DNA of 64,000 nucleotides from an uncultured bacterium (GTDB lineage Bacteria > Bacillota_I > Bacilli_A > RF39 > UBA660). Below the pieces are notes generated by a model. That model saw nothing but the letters and a program-made list of their open reading frames with translations, did not search any database and was not told the origin of the DNA. Made by a program: the position numbers and the translations under genes. The stretch is from contig CAMNUE010000009.1 in the NCBI GenBank assembly GCA_946560065.1, positions 1 to 64,000 on the forward strand, read 5' to 3'. This document shows positions 8,953 to 18,182 of the stretch, one piece after another (the first letter of the stretch is position 1; every line of letters begins with the position of its first letter).

Positions 8953-10077
8953 GTGAATAGACAAAAGATTAATTACAAAATATTAATTCCAATTATTCTT
9001 CTTTCTATTATAAGTATTGCGACAATATATAGTGCTTTAACATATACTTCTAAAACACTTGGAAACTTAGCTTTAAAGCAAACTATTTGGTATGGTATTG
9101 GTTGGATACTTGTCTTAATACTTTTTAGATTAAAAAATGAATATTTGTATCAACATACTTGGTTTTTATATATATTAGGAAATGTTTTATTGATTGGATT
9201 ATTACTTTTTGGTACTCCAATAAATAATAGTAAATGTTGGTTTACAATTCCTGGTATTGGTAGTATTCAGCCTAGTGAGTTTATGAAGATATTTATAATG
9301 CTTACTTTAGCAACTATGATTCATGATTTTAGAAGTACTTATAGTAATCCTAATTTAAAACAAGAGTTTATATTTATTCTAAAGACTTTTGGAGTTGTTT
9401 TATTACCTTCTGTTTTGACATTCTTACAACCAGATACTGGTTCAGTGTTAATATATTTGATTATTTACTTTTCAATGATGTTTACTTCGGGTATTAGAAT
9501 GAGATGGTTTGTTTTGGCATTCATAATCTTAATTGGTGGTATCGGAGGAACACTGGGACTTTATTTTTTGAAAGAAGATTTGTTTATTAAACTATTTGGA
9601 ACATCCATATATTACAGATTAGATAGAATATTTAATTGGAGTCAAGGCTCAGGATTACAACTAGAGAATGCAATGGCTGCTATAGGTTCTGCTGGCTTGT
9701 TTGGACATGGTTATAATAAAACTCCTATTTACTTTCCAGAGTCTTCAACCGACTTTATTTTTGCAGTTTTTGCCAGTAACTTTGGATTCGTTGGCGTAGT
9801 TGTTTTATTAGGAATTATAATCTATTTAGATGTTAATATCTTAAAAATTACTAGAAAAAAGATTGAAGATACAGATAAATTTATTTTGTCAGGAATTCTT
9901 GGCATGTTGATATTTCAGCAAATTCAAAATATTGGAATGACTGTTGGATTATTACCTATTACAGGAATTACTTTACCATTTGTTTCTTATGGAGGATCTA
10001 GTTTACTTTCATATATGCTGCTTGTTGGGATTCTTATTAATATATCCATAAAAAAGGAAAGAACTTATAAATACTGA
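8953..10077 (+). CDS. rodA: RodA/FtsW/SpoVE-family SEDS protein
   Basis: Polytopic; IQPSEFMKIF, GITLPFVSYGGSSLLSYM; GTG start after AGGAGG. Confidence 0.9.
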   Translation: MNRQKINYKILIPIILLSIISIATIYSALTYTSKTLGNLALKQTIWYGIGWILVLILFRLKNEYLYQHTWFLYILGNVLLIGLLLFGTPINNSKCWFTIPGIGSIQPSEFMKIFIMLTLATMIHDFRSTYSNPNLKQEFIFILKTFGVVLLPSVLTFLQPDTGSVLIYLIIYFSMMFTSGIRMRWFVLAFIILIGGIGGTLGLYFLKEDLFIKLFGTSIYYRLDRIFNWSQGSGLQLENAMAAIGSAGLFGHGYNKTPIYFPESSTDFIFAVFASNFGFVGVVVLLGIIIYLDVNILKITRKKIEDTDKFILSGILGMLIFQQIQNIGMTVGLLPITGITLPFVSYGGSSLLSYMLLVGILINISIKKERTYKY

Positions 10078-10090
10078 GTTCTTTCTTTTT
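10051..10090. terminator. bidirectional terminator
   Basis: AAAAAGGAAAGAAC...GTTCTTTCTTTTT. Confidence 0.75.
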
Positions 10091-10878
10091 TATTCTCGTC
10101 TTGTACCACAAACTCCGCAGAATTGTCCTTCTACTTTAGCTCCGCATACTTCACAAAAATTATTTTTAAATTTTATTTTTTTATTAGATTCAGATAATTC
10201 TTTTAATTTTTTTAGAGATATACTATATAAAAATATAACAAAAACTATAAAGCTTAGTACTAGGATACTGTAACCAGACATTAAACAAAAATCGTAGATA
10301 CCATGAAGAAGCGCTGGAATCAATATACTTAATATAATATATTTTCTTTCTAAATCTTTTCTGTCTTTATAATTAAATTGTTTAGCCAGATTTAAGTAGT
10401 AACCCATAAATACCGCATCACAGGCATGACCTGGAACTGCTGAAACTGCTCTTAAAAGAGCTATTGATATTTCTTCATTTCCTACTATATATAAGATGTT
10501 TTCAAAAAATGCAAAACCTAAAGAAACGAAAACTGCATAAACTAAAATATCATATAATTCATCAAATTCTTTACTTTTGTATCCTTGAAAATAAAGCATT
10601 AGCCATTTGCAAAATTCTTCTACTAAGGCAACACCAATAAAGGCATACAGCAAGGTATCGAGGAAGCTTTTCTTATCAATATCCCCTTTCATAAAAGGAA
10701 ATATTTTTTCCATACCAGAGGAAATAGCTAATACTAAAAAGCATGAAAGAATACCTAATCCAAAGAGTTTCAGTAATAAACCTAATGGTTCTTTACTTTT
10801 ATCCTTATTGTAGACAAATATTAATATTAAAACTACTGGTAAAATGGCTAGAAATAACCTTATGCTTAAACTATCCAT
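10090..10878 (-). CDS. PrsW-family intramembrane metalloprotease with C-terminal zinc ribbon
   Basis: VEEFCKW, FAFFENILY, PGHACDAVFMGY, ALLHGIYDF motifs; C-terminal CxxC...CxxC. Confidence 0.88.
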   Translation of the reverse strand: MDSLSIRLFLAILPVVLILIFVYNKDKSKEPLGLLLKLFGLGILSCFLVLAISSGMEKIFPFMKGDIDKKSFLDTLLYAFIGVALVEEFCKWLMLYFQGYKSKEFDELYDILVYAVFVSLGFAFFENILYIVGNEEISIALLRAVSAVPGHACDAVFMGYYLNLAKQFNYKDRKDLERKYIILSILIPALLHGIYDFCLMSGYSILVLSFIVFVIFLYSISLKKLKELSESNKKIKFKNNFCEVCGAKVEGQFCGVCGTRRE

Positions 10879-10966
10879 GTGATCACTCCTACTTTTATCA
10901 GTATATCATGTTTTTGTTTAAATATATTTTTTTAAAAGATTTAATTTTTTTCTTGACTGTAAAATG

Positions 10967-10999
10967 AAAAGAGAATACTTGTATTATGCATTCTCTTTT
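10967..10999 (-). terminator. Rho-independent terminator of the VWA gene
   Basis: AAAAGAGAATACTTGTATTATGCATTCTCTTTT hairpin just after the stop. Confidence 0.7.
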
Positions 11000-11005
11000 G
11001 TCATA

Positions 11006-14000
11006 TTAATTAGAGTTTTTTTCTATTGTAATAACATCAGTAATAACAGCATCTTCTTCTGGCATTTCGAAACTATTGCCTTCTACTAGTGTTCCATTTA
11101 ATTTGAAGGAGGCAACTTCATAATTACCAGAAACTGAAGTTAATGTTATTATTCCACCTACTAGTGCTTCGTTTTTTGTTGGAATGATGTCTGCATTTTC
11201 AGTTTGAATAGATATCTTGTATTTAGTAGCTAAGTCAAGGATGTATGGTGAATCAGCTAAACCAGTTCCACCGTTAACTTTAACATCATTTTTTATAGAA
11301 ATCATTGGTCTGTATCCAAAAACGTTGAAAATTTCGTTTTCACTTAACGCACTGCTAGAGTCGAACATCCTTGCAAAATAACTTCCAGCACGATTTGGCG
11401 TCATTGTCCACAAATGACTTGAGGAACTTAGATATCTTGCTCTGAAATGACCTGCTAATACTATTTCGTCGGCAGTTATTAGAGCTGATGGATACTTTAG
11501 GTAACCATTTCCATTTTCGCTTGATACTGTAAATGAATCATTTTTATTTGGGCAAGTTAGTTGAAATTCTATTGGACTCTTTTCTATTCTTCCATTTGCA
11601 CCAAAGTATAAATCTTCAGTTGTGCTTCCTCCATTTGGATTCCAGCCTGTTGTATCTTTATTGAATACACTACGATCATTACACCAGATTGTATCCTCCA
11701 AGTAATCTGTGTAATCTAATAAATTACTCTCATACCAACTATCTATTGCTTTCTTTGCCTCTGAATCTTTTTGGTTAGATTTCATTACATTAATTGCGTC
11801 TTCAATACTATCACCATTACTAAGTCTAACTGAATTAGCACGATTTCCTTCAGAATTGTAAATGTAGTAAAGTGAAGTACATACTCCACTTGTATTCAAG
11901 CAAGTATAGTGATGCTGTTTTAATTGTTCATAATTTTCGGAATAGTTCCAAAAACTAACAGTATCTTTTAATGTATATTTTCCATTTTCATATGTGAACG
12001 AATTACCATATACATATTTGTTTGTTGTATCTATAGCAGCAAATTCATCATTATCAACTGAAACTACGTATTTTGGCTTACTGCATGTTGCAGATTCTCC
12101 TTCACAGATGTAGTATCCAACATTTACCCTATTATAGTTATTATACCAATCTTTTTTCTCGATTGTGAATGAATTTTCTAATGTAAATGTACCATCTTCA
12201 TTTTCTGTTATGGCATCTCCAAATGTATACAATTTATTATAATAATCAAGAAGATTTCCGTTATATAATCTTATGTAATACATTATTGAACCACTAACTG
12301 CTGCTACATAGTATGCTTCTGTACTGGTATGATTTTCATTAACATTTGAATATACGTATTTTCCAACTAAACTTTCATATGAACTACTATCAATTTTCGT
12401 AGAATTTTCAAATGAGTAAACTCCATTTTCATAGTTGACCGTATCGCTATAGTAACGATTATTATCGATTCTTGTTGAAGAGTATATCCATTCTTCTGAT
12501 GCAACTGCCATTGTATAATTTGGATATGTTCCGTATGTATAGCCTACTCCTTGTGGAATAGTATCTCTCGAATTGTAATATCCTTTTCCTATTGTAGCAT
12601 CACTTGTATTTGAGCACTTATTATTTTCGTCTGGCAAACCATTGTAAATTAACTTAGTTCCTCCTGTTGAAGTTGTTCTAACTATTTTCCAACACATATT
12701 TGCATATAAGACATTATTGTTTGCTACATCACCACGATAATAGTATATAGGATACTTATCATTTTTAGTACTTGATAAAACATACAGACCTTTTCCATTA
12801 GTATCTGATGCACTTTTATCAAATTCAATTCCTTTTTCTCCAGTTACAAATTCACTAGGTACATCGTCTGGAAGAGCACCATCTGATATAACTTTTTGTA
12901 ATGTTTCTACTTTGTACATTTTACCTTCTAAACTTTTATTAATTGCGATTTTTGACCATTCTCCTCTAATCATCACGTCTTCTTCTGGCATATTGAAATA
13001 TTCGTCATTTATCTTTTGAATATTTTTATTTGTGATTTTCCATCCTTTAAATTGATAACCATCACATGATATTTTCGTATCACTGATTTGTACTACATCG
13101 AATACAGAATGTCTTTCATCATCTGGTATTGTCGTGTTAGAACATCCTTCTGGTAAATTACCATCATATGTGGCTTTATAGTTATCTGAAAGTACAGGAG
13201 TTTTTGGACTATTAATATCTTCTAGAGAATCATTGATTTTACTTTTTATTTCTTCTTTTTCATTAGTTGGATAAATGCCACCTTTATCGATGAATTCCTC
13301 TTTTAACTTTACTTTTATTTTCATGTTGGCTTTTGAGCCAGATTTCAATTCTTCTATGTTCCAACTAATTTTTTGTTGGTCCTTATCAAAAGTTATCTTT
13401 CCTTGACTAACTGATATGTCATCTGAATTTTCAACTGTGAAGTAATTTGTGTCGACATAATCGCTTATTTCGAAGTTTTCGTAATTTTCTGCTGTTGTTG
13501 AGGCTTCAAATAAAATATTATTTAGTGTTTTAACGTCAGCAAAGAATTGTTTATCACTTACTTTTTTTATTGGATCTAATATAACACTACCCATTTCATA
13601 CTGGATGCCGTTAATAGTTAGAAATGGATATTGATTTTTTAAGTAACTATATTGCCATTCTTCATTTGGTGTCTCTTCATTTGGATATCCATCTGTTAAG
13701 AATAAAACAACACACTTTCTTTCAACGTTGTTTTCATATTCTTTTAAAATATTATCTACATTTACAAGGGCTTGATAATAATTGGTTGTATCACCTGTTG
13801 TGAGATTGTTAACAGCAGTTATAAGGTCCGTTCTATTATTAGTAAGACCTAAAACTAACTGGGAGTTAGTATCAAACGTAATTATACTTGCCCTATTTTC
13901 TTCATTGACAAGGATACTATTAATTAATTCTGTAGTATCAGATTTTACTCTATCTAGTTTTTCACCTTCCATTGAGCCTGATATATCAAGTACGAAAATA

Positions 14001-14302
14001 ATGTCAACGTACTTATTATTTTCTTTGGTAATTGTGTCTAAATCAAAAGTAATTTCTGCGTTACCTTTACTTATCCATTTAGCACTTTTATCTATTTTCC
14101 AAGAACCTGGTTCTTTCTTTGTATAGTCTAACTTTTCTGAAAGTATTTCAACACTCTTTACTGGTTGAAGTTGGGCAAATATTCTTGGAATAGCAACTTT
14201 ACCAATAATTAGTGCAAATATTAATACTAAGAAGATAAATTTGTTTTTTATAATGATTCTTTTTAAATTATTAATAATTTTCTTTGGCTTTTTCATAAGC
14301 AA
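11006..14302 (-). CDS. VWA-domain large extracellular protein
   Basis: N-terminal TM; DIIFVLDISGSMEG MIDAS; B-repeat-like segment (FKGWKITN); CWKIVRTTSTGGTKLIYNG and WTMTPNR...YGYRPMISI segments. Confidence 0.85.
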   Translation of the reverse strand: MLMKKPKKIINNLKRIIIKNKFIFLVLIFALIIGKVAIPRIFAQLQPVKSVEILSEKLDYTKKEPGSWKIDKSAKWISKGNAEITFDLDTITKENNKYVDIIFVLDISGSMEGEKLDRVKSDTTELINSILVNEENRASIITFDTNSQLVLGLTNNRTDLITAVNNLTTGDTTNYYQALVNVDNILKEYENNVERKCVVLFLTDGYPNEETPNEEWQYSYLKNQYPFLTINGIQYEMGSVILDPIKKVSDKQFFADVKTLNNILFEASTTAENYENFEISDYVDTNYFTVENSDDISVSQGKITFDKDQQKISWNIEELKSGSKANMKIKVKLKEEFIDKGGIYPTNEKEEIKSKINDSLEDINSPKTPVLSDNYKATYDGNLPEGCSNTTIPDDERHSVFDVVQISDTKISCDGYQFKGWKITNKNIQKINDEYFNMPEEDVMIRGEWSKIAINKSLEGKMYKVETLQKVISDGALPDDVPSEFVTGEKGIEFDKSASDTNGKGLYVLSSTKNDKYPIYYYRGDVANNNVLYANMCWKIVRTTSTGGTKLIYNGLPDENNKCSNTSDATIGKGYYNSRDTIPQGVGYTYGTYPNYTMAVASEEWIYSSTRIDNNRYYSDTVNYENGVYSFENSTKIDSSSYESLVGKYVYSNVNENHTSTEAYYVAAVSGSIMYYIRLYNGNLLDYYNKLYTFGDAITENEDGTFTLENSFTIEKKDWYNNYNRVNVGYYICEGESATCSKPKYVVSVDNDEFAAIDTTNKYVYGNSFTYENGKYTLKDTVSFWNYSENYEQLKQHHYTCLNTSGVCTSLYYIYNSEGNRANSVRLSNGDSIEDAINVMKSNQKDSEAKKAIDSWYESNLLDYTDYLEDTIWCNDRSVFNKDTTGWNPNGGSTTEDLYFGANGRIEKSPIEFQLTCPNKNDSFTVSSENGNGYLKYPSALITADEIVLAGHFRARYLSSSSHLWTMTPNRAGSYFARMFDSSSALSENEIFNVFGYRPMISIKNDVKVNGGTGLADSPYILDLATKYKISIQTENADIIPTKNEALVGGIITLTSVSGNYEVASFKLNGTLVEGNSFEMPEEDAVITDVITIEKNSN

Positions 14303-14433
14303 CTCCTATCATTATGGCAAAAAATATTTCTCATTACCTTTACTATTATTAGATTTATGATACAATAATTTTCTTATTTTTTCAATATGATAAGGTGAGT
14401 TAAGTAATGATTTTCTTCTTATAAAAGAAAAAA

Positions 14434-14455
14434 TCGTTGCTATACAACGACTCTA
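14434..14455 (-). terminator. terminator downstream of tRNA-Arg
   Basis: TCGTTGTATAGCAACGATTTTTT on the minus strand. Confidence 0.7.
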
Positions 14456-14464
14456 TTTTTAAAA

Positions 14465-14541
14465 TGGTGTCCGCGAGGCGACTCGAACGCCTGACCGATC
14501 GCTTAGAAGGCGATTGCTCTATCCAGCTGAGCTACGCAGAC
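14465..14541 (-). tRNA. tRNA-Arg(TCT)
   Basis: Complete cloverleaf GTCTGCG...CTTCTAA...CGCGGACA-CCA. Confidence 0.97.
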
Positions 14542-14561
14542 ATAATCAACTGACAACTAAG

Positions 14562-14590
14562 ATTATACAATAAAAGCACTTGTATTTCAA
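14562..14590 (-). promoter_or_regulatory. tRNA-Arg promoter
   Basis: TTGAAA - 17 nt - TATAAT on the minus strand. Confidence 0.8.
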
Positions 14591-14594
14591 GTAC

Positions 14595-14619
14595 TTTTTA
14601 TATTATTTTTTATCATTTT
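14595..14619 (+). repeat. target site duplication, left copy (25 bp)
   Basis: TTTTTATATTATTTTTTATCATTTT, identical to 15737-15761. Confidence 0.88.
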
Positions 14620-15736
14620 TGTAGCGTTACAATTGATGTGACACCTTTTATATACAAAAAAAGCAATAAGTCGTATAAAATATTAATTAAACCAAAAACT
14701 ATACGAAAGGACTTATTGCTTATGACAAGTATACCACACACTCAACGTTATTTTCCACATGATTTGAATACAAAATTTTATTCAGTTAATCTATACAGGA
14801 AAGGTTATTCTATTTCTTTTGTTTGTAGAAGATATAAAATATCTAAGTCATCTCTCATGAGATGGAATAGGAGATTTGATGGTTCTAAAGAATCCTTAAT
14901 TGATAAATCTCATAGACCTCTATCTAAACATCCTAATGCTCACTCTGATATTGAAATTAAATGGATTAAAAATCTGATTAGGCGTAACCCTCACATCTCT
15001 ATGTCAGAACTATATGGGAAATTAAGAACTGAATATGGCTACTCTAGACATGCAACTTCATTATTTAGAGTTCTTAGAAAAATGGGATTCTATATTGATA
15101 AAGAGAAACATACCAAATATATTCCTAAACCTTACGATACTCCTAACGAAATCGGAATAAAATGGCAACTCGACGTTAAATATGTTCCTACAGAATGTTA
15201 TTCTGGTACTGATAAAGAAAAATTTTATCAATATACAATAATAGATGAAGCTTCCCGTGAAAGATTTATTTATCCATACAAAGAACAATCATCTTATTCA
15301 ACTGTTGACTTTATTAAAAGAGCTATTGTTTATTTTGGTTATAAACCAAAAATTATACAAACTGATAATGGATTTGAATTTACTCACCATGCAAATACAA
15401 AAAGAGTTCATCCATTCGATGTATTATGCAATGAACTTAAAATTGAACACAAACTAATTTGGCCTCGTACTCCTAGACATAATGGTAAAGTGGAAAGAAG
15501 TCATAGAAATGATCAAAACAGATTCTACAACTATTTAAAATTCTATTCTTATGAAGATTTAAAAATTCAAATGAAGGCATATTTAAAACGTTCCAATAAT
15601 ATTCCAATGCAAGTTTTAGGCTGGATTTCTCCCATTGAAAAAAGAAACAAAATAAAGGAAGCTTATGCAAAAGCATCGCTTCCGAATTAACATTTTTTAC
15701 GACTTATTTAGGTGTCACATCATTGACAACTAAACA
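14620..15736 (+). mobile_element. IS481/IS1202-like insertion sequence, 1117 bp
   Basis: Ends TGT...ACA, imperfect terminal IR with perfect core TGATGTGACACCT (14634-14646 / 15710-15722), 25-bp direct repeats abutting both ends, one DDE transposase. Confidence 0.88.
14722..15690 (+). CDS. DDE (rve) transposase
   Basis: N-terminal HTH plus WQLDVKYV...TIIDEASRERFIYPY...IIQTDNGFEF...PRHNGKVERSHRNDQ; ATG start at MTSIPHTQ with RBS AAAGGA. Confidence 0.93.
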   Translation: MTSIPHTQRYFPHDLNTKFYSVNLYRKGYSISFVCRRYKISKSSLMRWNRRFDGSKESLIDKSHRPLSKHPNAHSDIEIKWIKNLIRRNPHISMSELYGKLRTEYGYSRHATSLFRVLRKMGFYIDKEKHTKYIPKPYDTPNEIGIKWQLDVKYVPTECYSGTDKEKFYQYTIIDEASRERFIYPYKEQSSYSTVDFIKRAIVYFGYKPKIIQTDNGFEFTHHANTKRVHPFDVLCNELKIEHKLIWPRTPRHNGKVERSHRNDQNRFYNYLKFYSYEDLKIQMKAYLKRSNNIPMQVLGWISPIEKRNKIKEAYAKASLPN

Positions 15737-16859
15737 TTTTTATATTATTTTTTATCATTTTCCTATATTTTTCATCATTTTTGGAAGTTGTTGATAAAAT
15801 AGCTATAACTTTAGATATTTCTTCCCAATTTCTAATTTTTGTGAATGGAGGACTCTCTTCAGAAGAATATTCATTAGATAAGTGCATTGATAAAATAGCA
15901 TTCTTATTTAATTCATTATGAAAGCCTTCGTTATTTGTGAAAGTAATATCAATTTCTTCTTCTATGAATGTTTTTACTTTCTCTGTATCGCTTGTACATA
16001 TTACTTTTGTATAGTTAATATTGTTTTTATCTAACCAATCTTTTAATGAACTTTCACTAGCCTCTCCAAAGTAGAGCATATATATCTTATGACCATCTCG
16101 TAGTAGTTTATCTATTGTATATTTTGATTCGTTATTACCTAGAGATGTTGAAAATATCTTTGTAATATCTAATCCTATATTTAAAGGGCTGAAGTCAATA
16201 CTAGAAAATAATTCTAATAATTCTTTATGACATTTATCAGCATTTTTTAAATCATCTTTTGGAATTTCCCCAAATAAATCATATAATCCACATTCTAGTT
16301 TTTCCTCTAATCTTTCTTTTAATTCTATTGTCTTAATGAAATGTCTCTTTGAAGAGGGATATACTCCTTTGCGAAGAGAAATATCAAGTATTCTTTTTTC
16401 AATTGTAGTAAAACCCGTTTCTAGGCAAAATAAATCACATAATTGAATAATATTATCATAAATATTGCATTCTTTTGCTAATAAGTGAGGTTTCATAAAG
16501 TCATAGGCTTTTTGTGGTGGAAATGGTCCTGCTGCTAGTGTTATATCATTATCAATAAATGAATGAGTTAAGCAAATGCTTCCCTCTTCTTCATAACCTA
16601 GTTCTTTCATGTAATTAAAACCTTCTATTGGATGTTTTGGATGACTTATTCTTCTTCCAATATCATGAATATACCCTAATGCTTTTGCATAATCAGAATC
16701 AAGTCCTAATTTATCTGCGATTTTTCCAGCTGCTATTCCCGAATAAATACAATGAAGAATCCATCTATTTTTATCTTCTTTAAAGTCAGCCTCTGTGGTA
16801 ATAATATCTTTAATTAATAATTGATAAGCTGTTTCAGAATTTAATGTTTCCTTAGACAT
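15720..16859 (-). CDS. HD-domain protein with HAD-like C-terminal domain, 3' end altered by the IS
   Basis: HD motif IHDIGRRISHPKHPIEG; C-terminal LNIGLDITKIFS...HKIYMLYFG HAD-like; start MSKETLNSE with AGGAGG RBS; stop codon lies in the IS right end. Confidence 0.75.
   Translation of the reverse strand: MSKETLNSETAYQLLIKDIITTEADFKEDKNRWILHCIYSGIAAGKIADKLGLDSDYAKALGYIHDIGRRISHPKHPIEGFNYMKELGYEEEGSICLTHSFIDNDITLAAGPFPPQKAYDFMKPHLLAKECNIYDNIIQLCDLFCLETGFTTIEKRILDISLRKGVYPSSKRHFIKTIELKERLEEKLECGLYDLFGEIPKDDLKNADKCHKELLELFSSIDFSPLNIGLDITKIFSTSLGNNESKYTIDKLLRDGHKIYMLYFGEASESSLKDWLDKNNINYTKVICTSDTEKVKTFIEEEIDITFTNNEGFHNELNKNAILSMHLSNEYSSEESPPFTKIRNWEEISKVIAILSTTSKNDEKYRKMIKNNIKMFSCQ
15737..15761 (+). 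repeat. target site duplication, right copy (25 bp)
   Basis: Identical to 14595-14619. Confidence 0.88.
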
Positions 16860-16949
16860 AAATCTTCCTCCTAATAATAGCCATTGTATTGTAACACAAA
16901 TACCATTTAATATCAAAAAAACGATTAACCAAAAATGATTAATCATAAT

Positions 16950-17873
16950 TTACATATCTTTTCTAGAAACAAAATCAACCTTCTCATCATTAACTTCAAA
17001 CATAACCATATTTACATCGTAATTGGAGAATGCTGAATAAGCTATTGTATTTAATATACTTTCATTGATATTGTCATCTTTTTCTAATAAATAATCATTA
17101 AAATTTAGAAATAGAACATCTGATTCTTCTTTATAATCTATTAATTTAAGATTATTATCTAGATAACTTATTAAGTTAGTTGAAGTTTGATTATTTTTTA
17201 ATTCATCTACTATAACTTCTATTTTATCTCTTTTATCATTTAGATATTTTGTTACAGGGACATAGTATAGATTATTATTTATGTCATTTAAGTAGTAAAT
17301 AACTACTTTGTTTATATCATTTCTAGAGTTTAATAGGAATTGATTGTTTATTCCTAAATTCTTATTTAATGGTGTCTTATAATTATCTAGATAACTACCC
17401 TCTACTAATATTGTAATGTTTTCTATATTTTCTAATTCTAATAGTGAATAGACTATTCCTGTTATAATTTGTTCTTCCTTACCCTTTTCATAGTGAGAAA
17501 AATCTTTTGAAAGATCGAGTGAAAGATTGTTATCTTCATGAATTACTTTTAAGACTTTGGTATTTTCTGGAATGTAACCATTTAAGCCTTGAGGTGTTTT
17601 ATCATTGTTTAAAGTTAAGTAATCAATAATACTTTTGATTTTAGCTTCTTCTGTTTTTCCCTCTATAAATACTTCTGTTCTTACTAATAAATTATTTTTA
17701 TTCAAAAGATATATTTTATTAGTAGAAAGATTAGTTACATCTTCTATTTCTAAGTTTGTTCTTAAAACATTTTTATTATTTTTTGTTGTCATTGGTATTG
17801 TAAAAATAGTTAATATGATAAACATGGTTAACGTAGTTGTGAATATTTTTCTTATCGCTTTAGTCTTTAACAT
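16950..17873 (-). CDS. gerM: GerM-domain protein
   Basis: Two GerM-like segments (LSLDLSKDFSHYEKGKEEQIITGIVYSLLELENIENITILVEG; DVLFLNFNDYLL...ILNTIAYSAFSNYDVNMVMFEVN). Confidence 0.75.
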   Translation of the reverse strand: MLKTKAIRKIFTTTLTMFIILTIFTIPMTTKNNKNVLRTNLEIEDVTNLSTNKIYLLNKNNLLVRTEVFIEGKTEEAKIKSIIDYLTLNNDKTPQGLNGYIPENTKVLKVIHEDNNLSLDLSKDFSHYEKGKEEQIITGIVYSLLELENIENITILVEGSYLDNYKTPLNKNLGINNQFLLNSRNDINKVVIYYLNDINNNLYYVPVTKYLNDKRDKIEVIVDELKNNQTSTNLISYLDNNLKLIDYKEESDVLFLNFNDYLLEKDDNINESILNTIAYSAFSNYDVNMVMFEVNDEKVDFVSRKDM

Positions 17874-17897
17874 TAGATCACCTATAAAATAGTATGA

Positions 17898-17923
17898 AAA
17901 AACGTACTATTTTAGTACGCTTT
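17898..17923 (-). terminator. Rho-independent terminator after gerE
   Basis: AAAGCGTACTAAAATAGTACGTTTTTT on the minus strand. Confidence 0.75.
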
Positions 17924-18125
17924 AAATAGATAATTCTTTTAATTTTAATAATTCTACTACAGCACTTGCTCTTCCATTTACCCCTAATTTTTGCATTACA
18001 TTTGAAATATGATTTCTCACTGTTTTTTCACTTATATTTAATTGTTTGGCTATATCTTTTGTGTTGTAATTATCTATTAATAGTGTAAATATTTCTTTTT
18101 CTCTAGGAGTTAAAATATTATTCAT
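17922..18125 (-). CDS. gerE: GerE/LuxR-type HTH regulator
   Basis: 67 aa, LTPREKEIFTLLIDNYNTKDIAKQLNISEKTVRNHISNVMQKLGV; next to gerM. Confidence 0.85.
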   Translation of the reverse strand: MNNILTPREKEIFTLLIDNYNTKDIAKQLNISEKTVRNHISNVMQKLGVNGRASAVVELLKLKELSI

Positions 18126-18182
18126 TATATCACCTAAAGTATTCTATGAGAAATCAATATATTGTTGTGTGTAATTTACCTA

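Noticed and set aside
14634-15722. IS boundaries at the perfect 13-bp IR
   Set aside because: No direct repeats abut these positions, while a 25-bp exact repeat abuts TGT/ACA ends 14 bp further out on both sides.
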